From Ophiura sarsii (taxonomy: Eukaryota > Echinodermata > Ophiuroidea > Amphilepidida > Ophiuridae), in NCBI GenBank assembly GCA_035610835.1, contig CM069455.1, forward strand, positions 35,421,596-35,485,595: a stretch of DNA of 64,000 nucleotides. Reading direction: 5' to 3'. A model generated the notes under the pieces. That model worked only from the letters and a program-made list of their open reading frames with translations, was not told the DNA's origin and did no database searches. Made by a program: the position numbers and the translations under genes. Below are positions 42,512 through 53,700 of the stretch, one piece after another. The first letter of the stretch is position 1. The number at the start of each line of letters is the position of its first letter.

Positions 42512-43146
42512 CCTTTGCCCCATTCATTTCATACGCGCTGTTTCTAGTCGGCCATGTGCGTTTCTAGAAAGGTTTCTTTGAAAAATAAATTGTAAAGATA
42601 GAACAGTGAAACAATGTGTCTTTTTTGCAACGTGTATGAACAAAAAACAAAACCGAAAGAATGAAGAAAAACAATGTATCAATCTTCCAAAGTATGTTCT
42701 AAAACGTTCCACGCAAATTGCAATCTAAATTAAATCTAGCAACACTGGGAGACGTACTGTTTCGTCCATAGACACTGACTGGCACGTTTCTATCCCTTTT
42801 TTGACAAGCAAAACAGCAACGACAGATTGTCTGCACATGGGTCACGCTCGCCTTATCGTAAATTGTAATATAATGATAAGCATGAAAAATCATCAAATTT
42901 TGAAAATAAAACTATTTTTGTTTTTAAAATGGAATAGGCCTAGGCCCTACATGGAAACAAAGTAGGCTACTTTACAATAAAAAATGATAGTTCAACCATG
43001 TCTGAAGGCTGAATAATCACAAAGTTATAACCAAAAGTAGTTTGCCTTATATTTGGCCATTTCCACGTAAGGATTGCACACTCATGCATTTTGAAAGTAA
43101 TTTATTTTTTACCGTTAAAAGTAGACTAATCAAGCTTTCAGAAACT
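42512..43146. other. No gene seen
   Basis: AT-rich stretch directly before the tyrosine-recombinase retrotransposon. Confidence 0.4.
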
Positions 43147-43194
43147 AGCCACTAGCTTTGTACACACCATTTTGTCATTGCCATTCAATTTCAT

Positions 43195-43596
43195 ATGAAA
43201 ATGCAAGAAGATATGTCTTCACCACCATCCGAGATATTGGCAGCAATAAACCATTTGAGCAGTCAAATCGACACTAAGATAGCAAAAGCCTATCAAATCC
43301 AGCGCATCAACGCTGACGATAAACCAACCTTTCAGAGGGAAGGAAACAAGCAACAGTTTCAACACTCAGAGAAGGTCCTAAACCTTGTTGAATCGGCCGT
43401 GCAGAATATCGAGAACCTCGACATAGACGCAGCTAAGACAAATCTATTTGACGCCCAGGGCCAACTGAGGGAGAGGCAGAAATTGATCAAGATTGCTGAT
43501 CGCTCCGATTTGGGCTGGGGAGTGGTGAAAGAATATATTGCTGACAATTTGGCTGATAATTCAGATGATGAAAAAAGACTTAAAAAGGTGAGATAA
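43195..43596 (+). CDS. gag-like ORF of the DIRS/Ngaro-type element, part 1
   Basis: A 133-residue frame, Lys/Gln/Asp-rich and probably helical (SEILAAINHLSSQIDTKIAK), with VVKEYIADNLADNSDDEKRL near its end. It stops at 43594. A GTGAGA donor-like site at 43588 and an acceptor-like CCTAACCCAG ending at 43705 would remove 118 bp and continue into part 2. Gag assignment rests on position and composition. Confidence 0.55.
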   Translation: MKMQEDMSSPPSEILAAINHLSSQIDTKIAKAYQIQRINADDKPTFQREGNKQQFQHSEKVLNLVESAVQNIENLDIDAAKTNLFDAQGQLRERQKLIKIADRSDLGWGVVKEYIADNLADNSDDEKRLKKVR

Positions 43597-43705
43597 TTGT
43601 ATTTTCGTTCCAAAAGCGGATTTCCCGTTACTAGCGGTTATTATGCATATTCTGTTTTATTATATCATTTTAACCCCTTTTTCGAATTTGTATTTCCTAA
43701 CCCAG

Positions 43706-43982
43706 GCGGAGAAGTCCGCAGCGGCTAAGAAGCCTAAAAAAACCAGCCTCATCGAGACCGACACCTTCCAGGCGTCCAACTGGCTTTGGTCCTCCTGATC
43801 TTCGCTTTAACCCTTACCAGGGGCGGAATTTTCGTCCCTACACGCAGCAAGCAAGTTATGCCAACAGAAACCAAGACAAAGTATGTTTCCAATGCGGTTT
43901 ACAGGGACACATCAAACCCAACTGCCCGGCCATCAGAGATCTTATTCAACACCCCAGACCAGCAGACGCTCCCAGACATTAG
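43706..43982 (+). pseudogene. gag part 2 with CCHC zinc knuckle, frameshifted
   Basis: One frame gives RRPTGFGPPDLRFNPYQGR, then VCFQCGLQGHIKPNCP (CX2CX4HX4C, 43884-43925), stopping at 43982. It overlaps the start of the RT ORF in another frame. The frame directly continuing part 1 across the putative splice is one base off and stops at 43798, so a single-base indel is implied. Confidence 0.6.
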
Positions 43983-45708
43983 TCCTTTAAATCCAGCACC
44001 ACAGGGCATGCAAGGAGTGCAAGGTAAATTAAGACCACAATTAAAGTATTGGAAGGAAGTTCTAAATGCTTCGAAAAATATTATTGATATAATTGATGCA
44101 GGTTACAAAATTCCATTTGTTTTTGAACCTCCGCCATTTTTTGCAAAAAACAATAAATCCAGTTTGGATCACTCAGAATTTGTTGAGACAGCAATTTCAG
44201 ATTTGTTATTGAAAAGATGCATAGTCGAGCAAAACAGCCCCCCTTATTGTTGTAACCCTCTTACTGTAGCAACCGGGAAAAAACTCAGACTGGTTTTAGA
44301 CCTGCGTCATCCAAATAAATTTACATTATTGACCAAATTTAAATACGAAGACCTGAGGCTTATTTCACCTGTTTTGGACTATGATCAATTCTTCTCAAAA
44401 TTTGACTTGGAATCAGGCTACCATCACGTTGATATTTTCCCGCCACACCGGAAGTACTTAGGTTTTTCGTGGTCTTTTCCAACCCTCCCTACGAGATATT
44501 TTGTATTTACCGTATTGCCTTTTGGCTTAAATACCGCTTGTTATTTGTTTACCAAACTCACAAGACCACTTGTATATCATTGGCGTTCCCAGGGCATTAT
44601 TTCATTCATGTATATTGATGAGGGTATCATTATATCTCCCACTTTCAATTCAGCCTTACGTAATGCGGAAATTGTTCATAATACACTAGTATCAAGTGGC
44701 TTTGTTCCGAGTCATAAGAAATGTATTTGGCACCCACAACAAACCATTCAGTTTCTAGGTCTCACGATCGATTCTTCATCAATGATGTTGTCTGTTCCTC
44801 CCTGTAAAGTCGCTAATCTGTTAGCACTCATAAACGCGGTTATTTTAAACCATTCTAAATCCGGTCTCACACAAATTAAATCTCTGGCCCAAATTTCTGG
44901 TCACATTATCTCTATGTCTCTGGCCATAGGTTCGGTTTCCCGCCTTATGAATCGCGCTATGTACACTTTCATAGAATCGAGAATATTCTGGTCGGATTCT
45001 TATTCTTTACCCGACGACGCGCTCACGGAGCTCAAATTTTGGAGTTCTAATTTTAACGAATTTAACGGGTTTTCTATTAAACTCAATCTCAGACCATCTG
45101 TTTCTGTATTTTCTGATGCCAGCGATATCGGTTACGGCGGTTATGTCCAGGGCTCCCCAAATATCAGAATACATGGCGTGTGGTCCACTTCAGAAAAATC
45201 TCGTAGTTCAACTTGGCGAGAATTAGCAGCAGTTTTATATATGCTTATTGAACTTTGTGACTTTGTAGCTCACCAAAAGGTCCGTTGGTATACTGACAAC
45301 TCTAACGTTCCTCGCATTCTTGCTAACGGTAGCACAAAACCTGATCTTCAGAATTTGTCTCGGTCAATTTTCTCCTTATCCCTCAAGTTCAATTTCGTCA
45401 TCCTCCCAGTGTGGATTCCCCGTCAAAATAATGCTATAGCAGACAGTATTAGTAGAATATCTGATTTTGACGATTGGTCGATAGACGATTCATCCTTTGA
45501 TCTTATCGAGCGCGTTTGGGGCCCCCATTCCATTGATCGATTTGCATCGCCAACCAGTTCGAAGCTTTCAGTTTTCAATTCTAGGTTTTGGTGCTGCGGT
45601 ACCGCAGGAGTTGACGCCCTATGCCATGATTGGTCAACCGCTAACAATTATTTATGTCCCCCCCATCTCACTCATAGTTCCAACTTTACGGCATTTAGCC
45701 AAATGTAA
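43786..45708 (+). CDS. Reverse transcriptase / RNase H ORF (DIRS/Ngaro-type)
   Basis: A 640-residue open frame. The RT part runs from KLRPQLKYWKEVLNASKNII through RLVLDLRHPNKF, FDLESGYHHVDIFPPHRKYL, VLPFGLNTACYLFTKL and the palm motif FMYIDEG (residues ~274-280). The RNase H part contains FSDASDIGYGG (~442-452), STWRELAAVLYML, WYTDNSN and NAIADSISR, then VWGPHSIDRFAS..FNSRFW, a C-terminal module usual in DIRS-like elements. The palm motif has Asp-Glu instead of the usual Asp-Asp, so polymerase activity is doubtful. The true frame shifts at the C7 tract near 45658-45664 and goes on to 45979 (LVIPKWTSSSFWPIICPDG). The first ATG is uncertain because gag overlaps. Confidence 0.9.
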   Translation: MVLLIFALTLTRGGIFVPTRSKQVMPTETKTKYVSNAVYRDTSNPTARPSEILFNTPDQQTLPDISPLNPAPQGMQGVQGKLRPQLKYWKEVLNASKNIIDIIDAGYKIPFVFEPPPFFAKNNKSSLDHSEFVETAISDLLLKRCIVEQNSPPYCCNPLTVATGKKLRLVLDLRHPNKFTLLTKFKYEDLRLISPVLDYDQFFSKFDLESGYHHVDIFPPHRKYLGFSWSFPTLPTRYFVFTVLPFGLNTACYLFTKLTRPLVYHWRSQGIISFMYIDEGIIISPTFNSALRNAEIVHNTLVSSGFVPSHKKCIWHPQQTIQFLGLTIDSSSMMLSVPPCKVANLLALINAVILNHSKSGLTQIKSLAQISGHIISMSLAIGSVSRLMNRAMYTFIESRIFWSDSYSLPDDALTELKFWSSNFNEFNGFSIKLNLRPSVSVFSDASDIGYGGYVQGSPNIRIHGVWSTSEKSRSSTWRELAAVLYMLIELCDFVAHQKVRWYTDNSNVPRILANGSTKPDLQNLSRSIFSLSLKFNFVILPVWIPRQNNAIADSISRISDFDDWSIDDSSFDLIERVWGPHSIDRFASPTSSKLSVFNSRFWCCGTAGVDALCHDWSTANNYLCPPHLTHSSNFTAFSQM

Positions 45709-45979
45709 AGGTCGCGCAACTTTAGTCATTCCCAAATGGACATCGTCATCATTTTGGCCAATTATTTGTCCAGACGGTTCACATCTTCATCATTCCATTC
45801 ATGATTGGCGGCTTTTGAAAATTTCTTTCACCAAACCATTGTTAGACCCCTTCTCCGTGTTTAACGAATCGCCACGATTTTTATCGTTAGCTCTCAGAAT
45901 TGACCACTGTTTACCCACAAGAATTTTCTTGACAGGATTTTGCACTTCAGATCTAGGACGTTGCTCTAAATGTTCTTAA
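45665..45979 (+). pseudogene. C-terminal continuation of the RT/RNase H ORF in another frame
   Basis: After the C run the next frame continues the family sequence: SLIVPTLRHLAKCKGRATLV, then IPKWTSSSFWPIICPDG, ending at a stop at 45979. One extra C in the homopolymer explains the break; a sequencing error is possible. Confidence 0.7.
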
Positions 45980-46060
45980 AAACCCAATTTGAAGGGTTAA
46001 AGCAAAAATCTTTGCTCTAAATGTTCTTAAAAACCCAATTTGAAGGGTTAAAGCAAAGAT
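45961..46060. repeat. 51-bp tandem duplication at the end of the RT ORF
   Basis: TTGCTCTAAATGTTCTTAAA, then AACCCAATTTGAAGGGTTAA, occurs at 45961 and 46012. Each unit contains AACCC-AATTTGAA-GGGTT, a small hairpin. Confidence 0.85.
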
Positions 46061-47344
46061 TTTAGAAAATCTTTGGTTAAAGGCGATTTGAGCCAACAAT
46101 AATACGGTAGTTTGTTACCTTGAAATAAATAGGCCATTGTTACAAAGCCTTACCGATTTGCGGGTCATTATTTACCGGGTATTTGAGCCTCTATTTGCAG
46201 ATTTATATAATCTCGTACGAAATTCCGCCACATACATGTATATACATACACATTTAAGTATACCTTTCAAATGCTTATGCTACCTAATTCGTGCTCGAAT
46301 ATTATACAGAATACTGAATGTTTGACACATTGTTTTATAGTTATCTTTTTGTGATTACCCTGAATATTTGTATAAGTCGGCGCCATAGCTTATTATTCAC
46401 ATCTTTGCAACACTTTCTTTTGCGTATCTCGACAAGGTTACGTGCATCCGACGCTTTCCAATCGTTAATCAAATGCAATGTTGTTTTTCTTGTGTATTTA
46501 TTTTTTGTTTACATGAGGGCAAAATAGAAAAGAAATGCACTTTCTGACGTAAGAATGTAGGAAGAAAGTATAATTTCTTTTCGTTTTTATACGAATTGTA
46601 CTAAGACTAACTAGAGTGTAGGCTTGCTACACTCTAGTGGTGTATTCACCAGTGCGTGTTTAACCGTAAACACTTGTGAATTATATTTGCATAATCTCTT
46701 ATCAAGAGTTAAGCTGTACTACAGTACAGCTTTTCTCGACCATTCTCGGTCAGTCACTAGCCTTGTACACACCATTTTGTCCTCGCCCACCCACCCATTA
46801 CGAGCTTTGCGTATTCGATTAGAATTGTTTGGCAGTTCTTTGTTACCACGATATCGACATGCGATTAAAAAATTTCCCATTCTTTAATTTCTCATTTTGC
46901 AATTACACATCCAGTTTCCATGACTAATTTACTTCTAATTCCTTTGCCGAAGTTGGTTCCGGGGAGTGCGCCCCGCTAAAGCGTTCGGGTCGCACCCACT
47001 TTTCCCCACAGGGGTTTTTAGTGGCCACCGAGCACTGGCGCCGCTCCGCCAGTCTGACGCTTAGCGCCAATTTCCTGTTATATACGTATATTCTCACTCT
47101 TAGTCGGTCAGCCCCCCCCATCTTGGTCATTTTGAGTGCGTCTTATAATCCGATAACCATTCATCGATCTTTTGTTGATCGCCATGCAATGCGTTTAATA
47201 TGCCGCATTTATTCATTTTTTGAATATCGTAACGAATCATTTTTATATGTAACACACGCAATTTTTGCGTAGCTTGTGAACTATAGACTGTTTGTCTGTT
47301 TTCTGTACGATTTCTCGCAGGAGTGTGGCGGTTCCTGGCAGGAC

Positions 47345-47560
47345 CGCTGAGTGACCCATCGTTGAACTCGCTAGCAGCACTGCTCTTCCATCTCTCGTGA
47401 TGTCCGCCAAAGCCGGTTCTACCACCGCCAAATATGTATACATCATCCGGATTCTTGGAAAAGATGGGTGACCTGGGCATCAAAGAATGGCATCAGCGCG
47501 TTTCCAGTTGTCCCTTACCATTTTGCCTTGTACATTCTGATTATTTTTATGAAGGGTTAA
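47345..47560 (+). pseudogene. N-terminal remnant of a tyrosine recombinase
   Basis: Frames combine to ALPSLVMSAKAGSTTAKYVY, then RWVTWASKNGISAFPVVPYH and FALYI, resembling the SAM-like N-terminal domain of DIRS/Ngaro recombinases (RW..WA...G.SPFP..P..FALYL). A frameshift lies between the two parts and the catalytic C-terminal domain with its tyrosine is not found. This is the only hint of the recombinase. Confidence 0.5.
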
Positions 47561-49964
47561 AGTTTGCGGAAATGGGAAATATTTTTTTCCCCAAAATTTT
47601 GTGATGAACATTTGAGTTTCCCTCTGCTACAGTTCTAATGTTTAAAAGATAATTTTCCATCACAAAATTTAACCCAAAAGATGAATAATTATTTTGTTAT
47701 AAGATATTTAAAAATAAGGCATATTAAAAATGTCCCGTCTGTCACAAAAAAACATGAAATAGTTGTATATTTTTTACACGAAGGGATATTTTTAGTTCAA
47801 AATTAATTCTTATTTTCTATCAAGTTGACCTAACCTTCATATCAGAAACTGCCATTTTGTTGATGGGGACAGGGTGGAAAGCCTGGCAGGGGATGCCCTG
47901 GCTCTCTCAGCTTTAGCCTCGGCCGGAGCCTGGCCTCAAATTTATTAACCATTTAACACCATTTGGCCTTATTTCCGGGGCGGCTGGGCTCTAATAGTGT
48001 TTTGTTTTGTTCAAATCAAATATCTCCCATTTATTTTCTCTCTTTTTATTCCCTTTTAATACCCCACTTTTTGTTGGTTGATGTCTGTGTCATTGACAAA
48101 TTCTGTGTGACCTTTCCTCTGGGAGGTGGTGGGGGGTACTCTAATGGGTCGCTTTTTTTCTAAAAAAACATAATGGGATGATTTTGTGATGGAAAATCTC
48201 TATAAAAAAATGCCCCACTTGTTACAGATGGGTCTATTTTTAAATCCTTACAAATGGGCATATTTTCGCGAATTGCGAAAATTGGGTCTAGTTTTGAACA
48301 CAATAAAATCTTAACAAATGGGTCTATTTTCGCAAATTGCGAAAATGTGATCTATTTTCCAGATAATTTGCGAACAGGGGTCTATAAATGAAGCAAAATC
48401 CTTAGAAATGGGTACCGTTTTTCCACAAATCACCCTTTGAAATGGGTTGGGTTTGGTTTTATATTTGAATCTCCTGCCGCACACGGCACATCCCCGACCA
48501 AATCTTATATATGTGACACTACTCTCAAAATGAAAGGTTCTCAGTCTACTGTTGGTTCCTTGTTTTTTTTCGTTTGCCAAACTCAGGCTTGCACACTTTC
48601 AATGGCGATCGAGTGATTTCAGGCATTTTAGAACATGCGGTATAAAATATCAGAAAAGTGATTTTTGCGGTATTTAAGTAGAGCCTGGTTGATAGTATGG
48701 CATATATTTTTGGCATATATTTTTGACGGACCAAAGGCTGCCACTGACGTACCCTCCGTCAAGAATTTGGTGGTAAACGACACACCCATGACGCACCTCT
48801 CCCGGGTCTTATAGTACATCTTACAACTAATATATTATATGACAATAGAAGTGTTTGCTGTAAGTTGTAACATGATGCAACATTATCAACATTATTTTTT
48901 TATTTCATGTCAACAAAATTATTTTGCATGCATGTGATTTGACAAAAAAAGATGTTTCATGAATTATGGGAATGATAACACATAAGTTTTGAAAACATTT
49001 CAAATCCTTTGATGCACAGATTTACCATTTTGCATTACCACACACAAACTGTGCATAAAGCATACACAAATTTCACATGTCTTCCAAAACTGAAACTAAA
49101 GACAATGCAAAACCCTGAAATAAATAACGGCATTGCCCCAAATGATTCAGTGACCATTTTGACGTACTAGTACATCTCTCTCACTCGTATTAAATGATTG
49201 GCTCTATCTAAAAATGTTTATCCTGAATTTATTGCCACACATTCCATTAACGAGGCGACACACATGCTTCGCTAACTTTTTGTAACATTCTTGTTCAAAA
49301 ATATGGACGAAAAAGTAGTATAACTTGCCAAAAACTGCATCAATTTTTGTCCTGTTTTCACTGATTAAATCTGCCATAGGGCCTATTACTCTTGATCCCT
49401 GATGCAAATAATTAAGGTCATTGCAAAGTGATCATAACAACCCAAAGTTTATCGATTGGTTCTCAGCCTGTGTAAATTAATGTAATAATAAGTATGACGT
49501 GTACATGAATGTGACGTTTCAATCCTAGCAGAATCTTTATCGAAGACTAACTGAAATTAAGGTTGCCTTCCATAAATATTCTGCTAGGATCGTAACTGCC
49601 CAGGCAAATAGTTGGTTACGGACACCAATTATAGTTCCCTTAATTGTTGCCTGTCCAGGCATATAGAATGTTGCCTTTACATACACCGACTTACAGACCA
49701 TGATAGATTTCTAAAATGATTAAAAGCATATCGGTAAAATTATTGCATTTAAAAAGAAGTATGTTAATTAAAAACCTAGTGACATTCTTGGACATTAACA
49801 ATAGGCCTACATGCATGATAATCAAAGTTCATGGTTTGTAGTTCAGATTGAACATGAATTAAAACACAATTGTGATATTTATGAATGTTAAGGACATTTT
49901 TGATGATGATGATGATATACTATAGAAACAGCATTCATTCATTCATTTGATTCGGCACTCACAT
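47561..49964. other. No gene seen; some repeats
   Basis: AATGGGTCTATTTTCGC-type phrases recur between 48220 and 48420, some with self-complementary TTCGCGAATTGCGAA. A 12-bp hairpin TCCTAGCAGAAT/ATTCTGCTAGGA lies at 49527-49592. No coding region recognised. Confidence 0.45.
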
Positions 49965-49965
49965 A

Positions 49966-50390
49966 TGTGACGTGTTCTACTGAAACCAGACGGAATTGGG
50001 CAGAGCTCCAAACTGAGAAATAGCCCAAAACCTGATTGGGGGTGATTTTTTTGGGAATTTTAGTTTCTTGTAAATAATTAATCTTCAGAGTATTTATAAC
50101 ATTATTGTGAAAGCTTCAGATTAAAAAATCAAACCAACAAAACAAACAAAAATGCAATTTTTCTTTTTTTTTACATTGTAAGTACATTGTAATGTAATTT
50201 AAAGGACGATATCTCAATTTGGAGTTTTCATAAAGACGACCTTGAAAATGATTTAACTCCGCTTTGGGAAGTCCGATTAAAAAAAAGAAAGTACCATTGT
50301 AAAGCTGAAGATCTCTACTTTAATAATCAATTACTAACTCAATTTTGATACCTTGCCCAATTGTGTCTGGTTTTGGTAGAACACGTCACA
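49966..50390. mobile_element. MITE with TA target and ~40-bp inverted ends
   Basis: TGTGACGTGTTCTACTGAAA at the left and TTTTGGTAGAACACGTCACA at the right, then AACCAGAC..AATTGGGCA in both arms; TA on each side. Immediately upstream of HTATSF1 exon 1. Confidence 0.8.
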
Positions 50391-50600
50391 TATCAATTAT
50401 TACAGTTGCACAAGTTTGTATAAAACAAGAAATCAGATTGTACATTAAAAACACAAGTGTTCATCACTCAGTAAAAACGAAAGGTATGAGAAAATGTTGT
50501 TAAAACCAAAGAATACCAAGGATAGCCCAAAAAGTATAAGAGGCTTATTTCCATTAGGATCCGTTATTACTAACTGTGCTTTTTTGTGTGTATTTCACAG

Positions 50601-50744
50601 ATGGAGGATCAGGAGGAGTTTGAACGACAATTGGCTCTTGAGCAAGAGGAAGAACGCAAAAAAAGCGAAGGCTACATTTATACAGATCCAAATGATGGTA
50701 CAGTGTATGAATGGGATGATGCTAAACAGGCATGGTTTCCTAAG
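50601..50744 (+). CDS. HTATSF1: HTATSF1 exon 1 (coding): N-terminus
   Basis: ATG at 50601, then MEDQEEFERQLALEQEEERK, EGYIYTDPNDGTVYEWDDAK and QAWFPK; donor GTTAGT. The YEWD..K.AWFPK block is diagnostic of the family. The ATG directly follows a TATTTCACAG acceptor-like site, suggesting a spliced 5' UTR exon upstream that cannot be placed. No upstream in-frame start extends it convincingly. Confidence 0.92.
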
Positions 50745-53700
50745 GTTAGTCTTAATATCTAGGATTCTAGGGGTAGGAAAAAAAACAAGATTGCAGGTGT
50801 GTTTTTTTGCCTCTATGTTTTATAGGGGAACATAGGGGTAGGAAAATGCCAAGATTGAATAGGTTTTTTTCGGCCCCTATTCAGGGCTCAAATTAATCGA
50901 AGGCACCCAAGGCAATTGCATTCGATGCCCCGCCTAGTTGCTTTGATGCCCTCAATTTCTGGCTGTTTTCACTCCATTCAAAAGTACATTATTGCCTTGG
51001 AGAAAGTTGGTGCCCTTTCAAATTGCCTTGGATTGCATGCCCTCTTCATATCTTATTTTGAGGCCTGCCCTATTAATTGTAAACAAAGCCACTATAACAT
51101 CAATTGTGATGCGATCTGTGAAAACCTGCCACATGGTGGCATTTTTCATATTTGAGATATTTATATCATAAGAAAGCTAAAACTGTAATGATTACAGAAC
51201 TGTTTCGATCATTTTTCTACGGTCACTACAAAAAAAGTTATGAGTGAATGATGATTGTGATGTCATAAAAAGCTAAAAAACAAGAAATCATGAAAACAGG
51301 CCAAAACAGATACATAATTTAATATAATAACATTATAAGGTTAATAATAAAAGTGACTTAAGTAAGTTTTTTAAGTTGAAATTTCATGAAAGATGATGAC
51401 ACAAAGTATTGGATTTTAATTTTCTTTAAAAAAAATCTTTAACAAAAATCCCATTATCCCTAGTTCACATTTTGCGACATCCGACGGGTTTTCACAGATC
51501 GCATCACAATTGTCTTTTGATCGTCACTAAATAGAGATAACACAGCCATTTCAAAGTGCAAAAATGTTGATCGGTCATTGGATTCACACAGAGAACTGGT
51601 CCATTTTTGGTGATTGATCGTCAATTGCCATAGCAACTGTTATTGCACCTTTCCTGGAGGGAAATTTGGGTTTGCTTGCCCGGAAATCAACAATTTTTCC
51701 AGGACTGAGCATAACAATGATATAAACATTTTTTTAAATATTATACAGGTTGATGAAGATTTCTTAGCAGCTTATCATGCCAATTATGGCGTGTACAAAC
51801 CAGAAGAAGGAGCAACAACCTCTGCCCCAGTTATGGAGAGACCGCCACCACCTAAAAAGAAAGCAAAACAAACCGAGAGCACAGCTACTGTAGAAGAGAG
51901 TCTGATGCGAGTATTGACAGAAGCGAAGGAAGGCGTGCCGGTGTTGGATGATGGTTTAGCCGTTGATGAGGAAACACACAAATCTGGAAAAAGAAAGAAG
52001 GAAAAGGAAGAGCCAAGTATGTATTATTATTGGTTTATTTATCACTTTCCACGCCGCAAGCGTCTGCAGACGACACTCCAAAATTTCACAAAATGTTTCA
52101 AAAATGTCAACATTATTGAATTTCGTACTCACCATGAGAAATGCATTGCCATAAGTACAAACATGCCTGATATTGGTTCAATAATGCTTGAGATAAACTT
52201 TGAACATTGGGAAAGGTTTCTGAAAAATATGTTTTGTATACATGTATATGGTAAAACCAATAGCCACGTGGAAAGTGTTAAGAAATTGGTAAATATAAGA
52301 TTCTCCCTTCCTCCCCTGACTAAAGGCGTGTCATACTCCCGTTGTTGCGCATCGGCCAACAGACATCGGTGCACAAGTTGAAGCAATGTCAACTTTTAGC
52401 CCTCGACGTCGGCCGATGCGCAGTTATTGGTTTTACCACATGCAAACAGTTTTGTCAGAAACCTTTCCCAACTGTCAAGGTCTATCTCTAGGATTACATA
52501 ATCAATAATTTGATTATCCTTTGGCATGTTTGTTCTTATTTCAATGCATTTATCATGGTGAATCCAAATATGAAATTCAATAAATTTGACATTTTTGAAA
52601 CATTTTGTGACATTTTGGAATGTCGTCTGCAGACGCCTGCCGCGTGGAAAGTGTTAAGACTAGATGGTTGCTAAAAAGGGATACAAATATAAATTTGATT
52701 TGTATAATGTATGAAAATGATTTGTGTACAGAAAAAAGCGCTGATCATATATTTGTGGTAAAGCAGGGTAGCGAAAAAGTATTTTCTTTCTGGGAACCAC
52801 TTTGATTCAAAAAGGTGATCATTTGTGTGTGTGTGCCAAAACACTATAATTATCCCCCAATGATTACTGATAGTACATATATCATAGTTAACATTATTTT
52901 ATTTAAGATATCAACTTTATAGCATTGAAACATCCATTTCATAAAGTGGAAGTAACAGTATATAATTGGTACACCAGAAATACATTACCGCAATTATACT
53001 GACATGATCTTAATTTTAGATATATTTTCATTTTTTATACAACATCTCACTGATTCATTTTCAGAAGGGGACTTAATTAACCCTAATGCTCCTAGACACT
53101 ACAAAACCATACAGTGCTACAATCTTGTACCGCATGATTGCCCGGTCAGTCTCGTACCATGCTCCACCAGGCGTTCAACTTGTGGAAAAAACTTATGTTT
53201 TTTTTACCTGACCCGTATAGCTCAGTCAGTAGAGCATCAGACTTGCACGCACACGGCCCGGGTTCGATCCTTGATGAAAGTTGAGAAAGGTTTCTAAAAA
53301 ATCTGTTTTGTGTAATGGTAAAACTAATAACCGTGTGGAACGTGTTAGGGTTACGTCCAGCTTTGAGTAAGGTATTCTTGAGTTTTAAAACCGCATATTT
53401 CGGCACAATTTTGCTTGGATTACATGATGGTAAACTAAAGATTTCAATTCCAATTCTTCACACAGCATGGTTTGATATGGAAGATGACAAGAATACCAAC
53501 GTCTACGTGAGTGGTCTACCCACAGAAAACTATACGGATGAGGATTTCGTTACTTTGATGTCCAAATATGGCATCATTATGGTGGAGGATGAGGAGAGTG
53601 ATAATCCAAGGAAAAAGATAAAATTGTACCGAGATGCGGAGGGCAAACTGAAAGGTGATGGTAGATGCTGCTATCTAAAGGTGGGTGTAAATATGGCATT

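Larger units (their letters stand above)
43147..47560 (+). mobile_element. DIRS/Ngaro-type (tyrosine recombinase) retrotransposon, decayed
   Basis: In order: a gag-like ORF, a zinc-knuckle gag segment, a reverse transcriptase/RNase H ORF, and downstream a broken start of a tyrosine recombinase. The stretch CACTAGCTTTGTACACACCA, then TTTTGTCATTGCC, near 43148 recurs almost exactly at 46755, consistent with the split direct repeats of Ngaro/PAT elements. Ordinary long terminal repeats, protease and DDE integrase are not seen. Frameshifts and an altered catalytic motif indicate an inactive copy. The region from 46755 could instead be the start of a second, truncated element. Confidence 0.75.

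Noticed and set aside
51614..52381. 255-codon ORF reading through HTATSF1 exon 2
   Set aside because: It includes intron sequence before 51749 and after 52016, and MITE DNA; only the middle is exon.
53212..53275. Functional tRNA-Lys gene
   Set aside because: The 3' half is replaced by MITE sequence and the anticodon stem does not pair.
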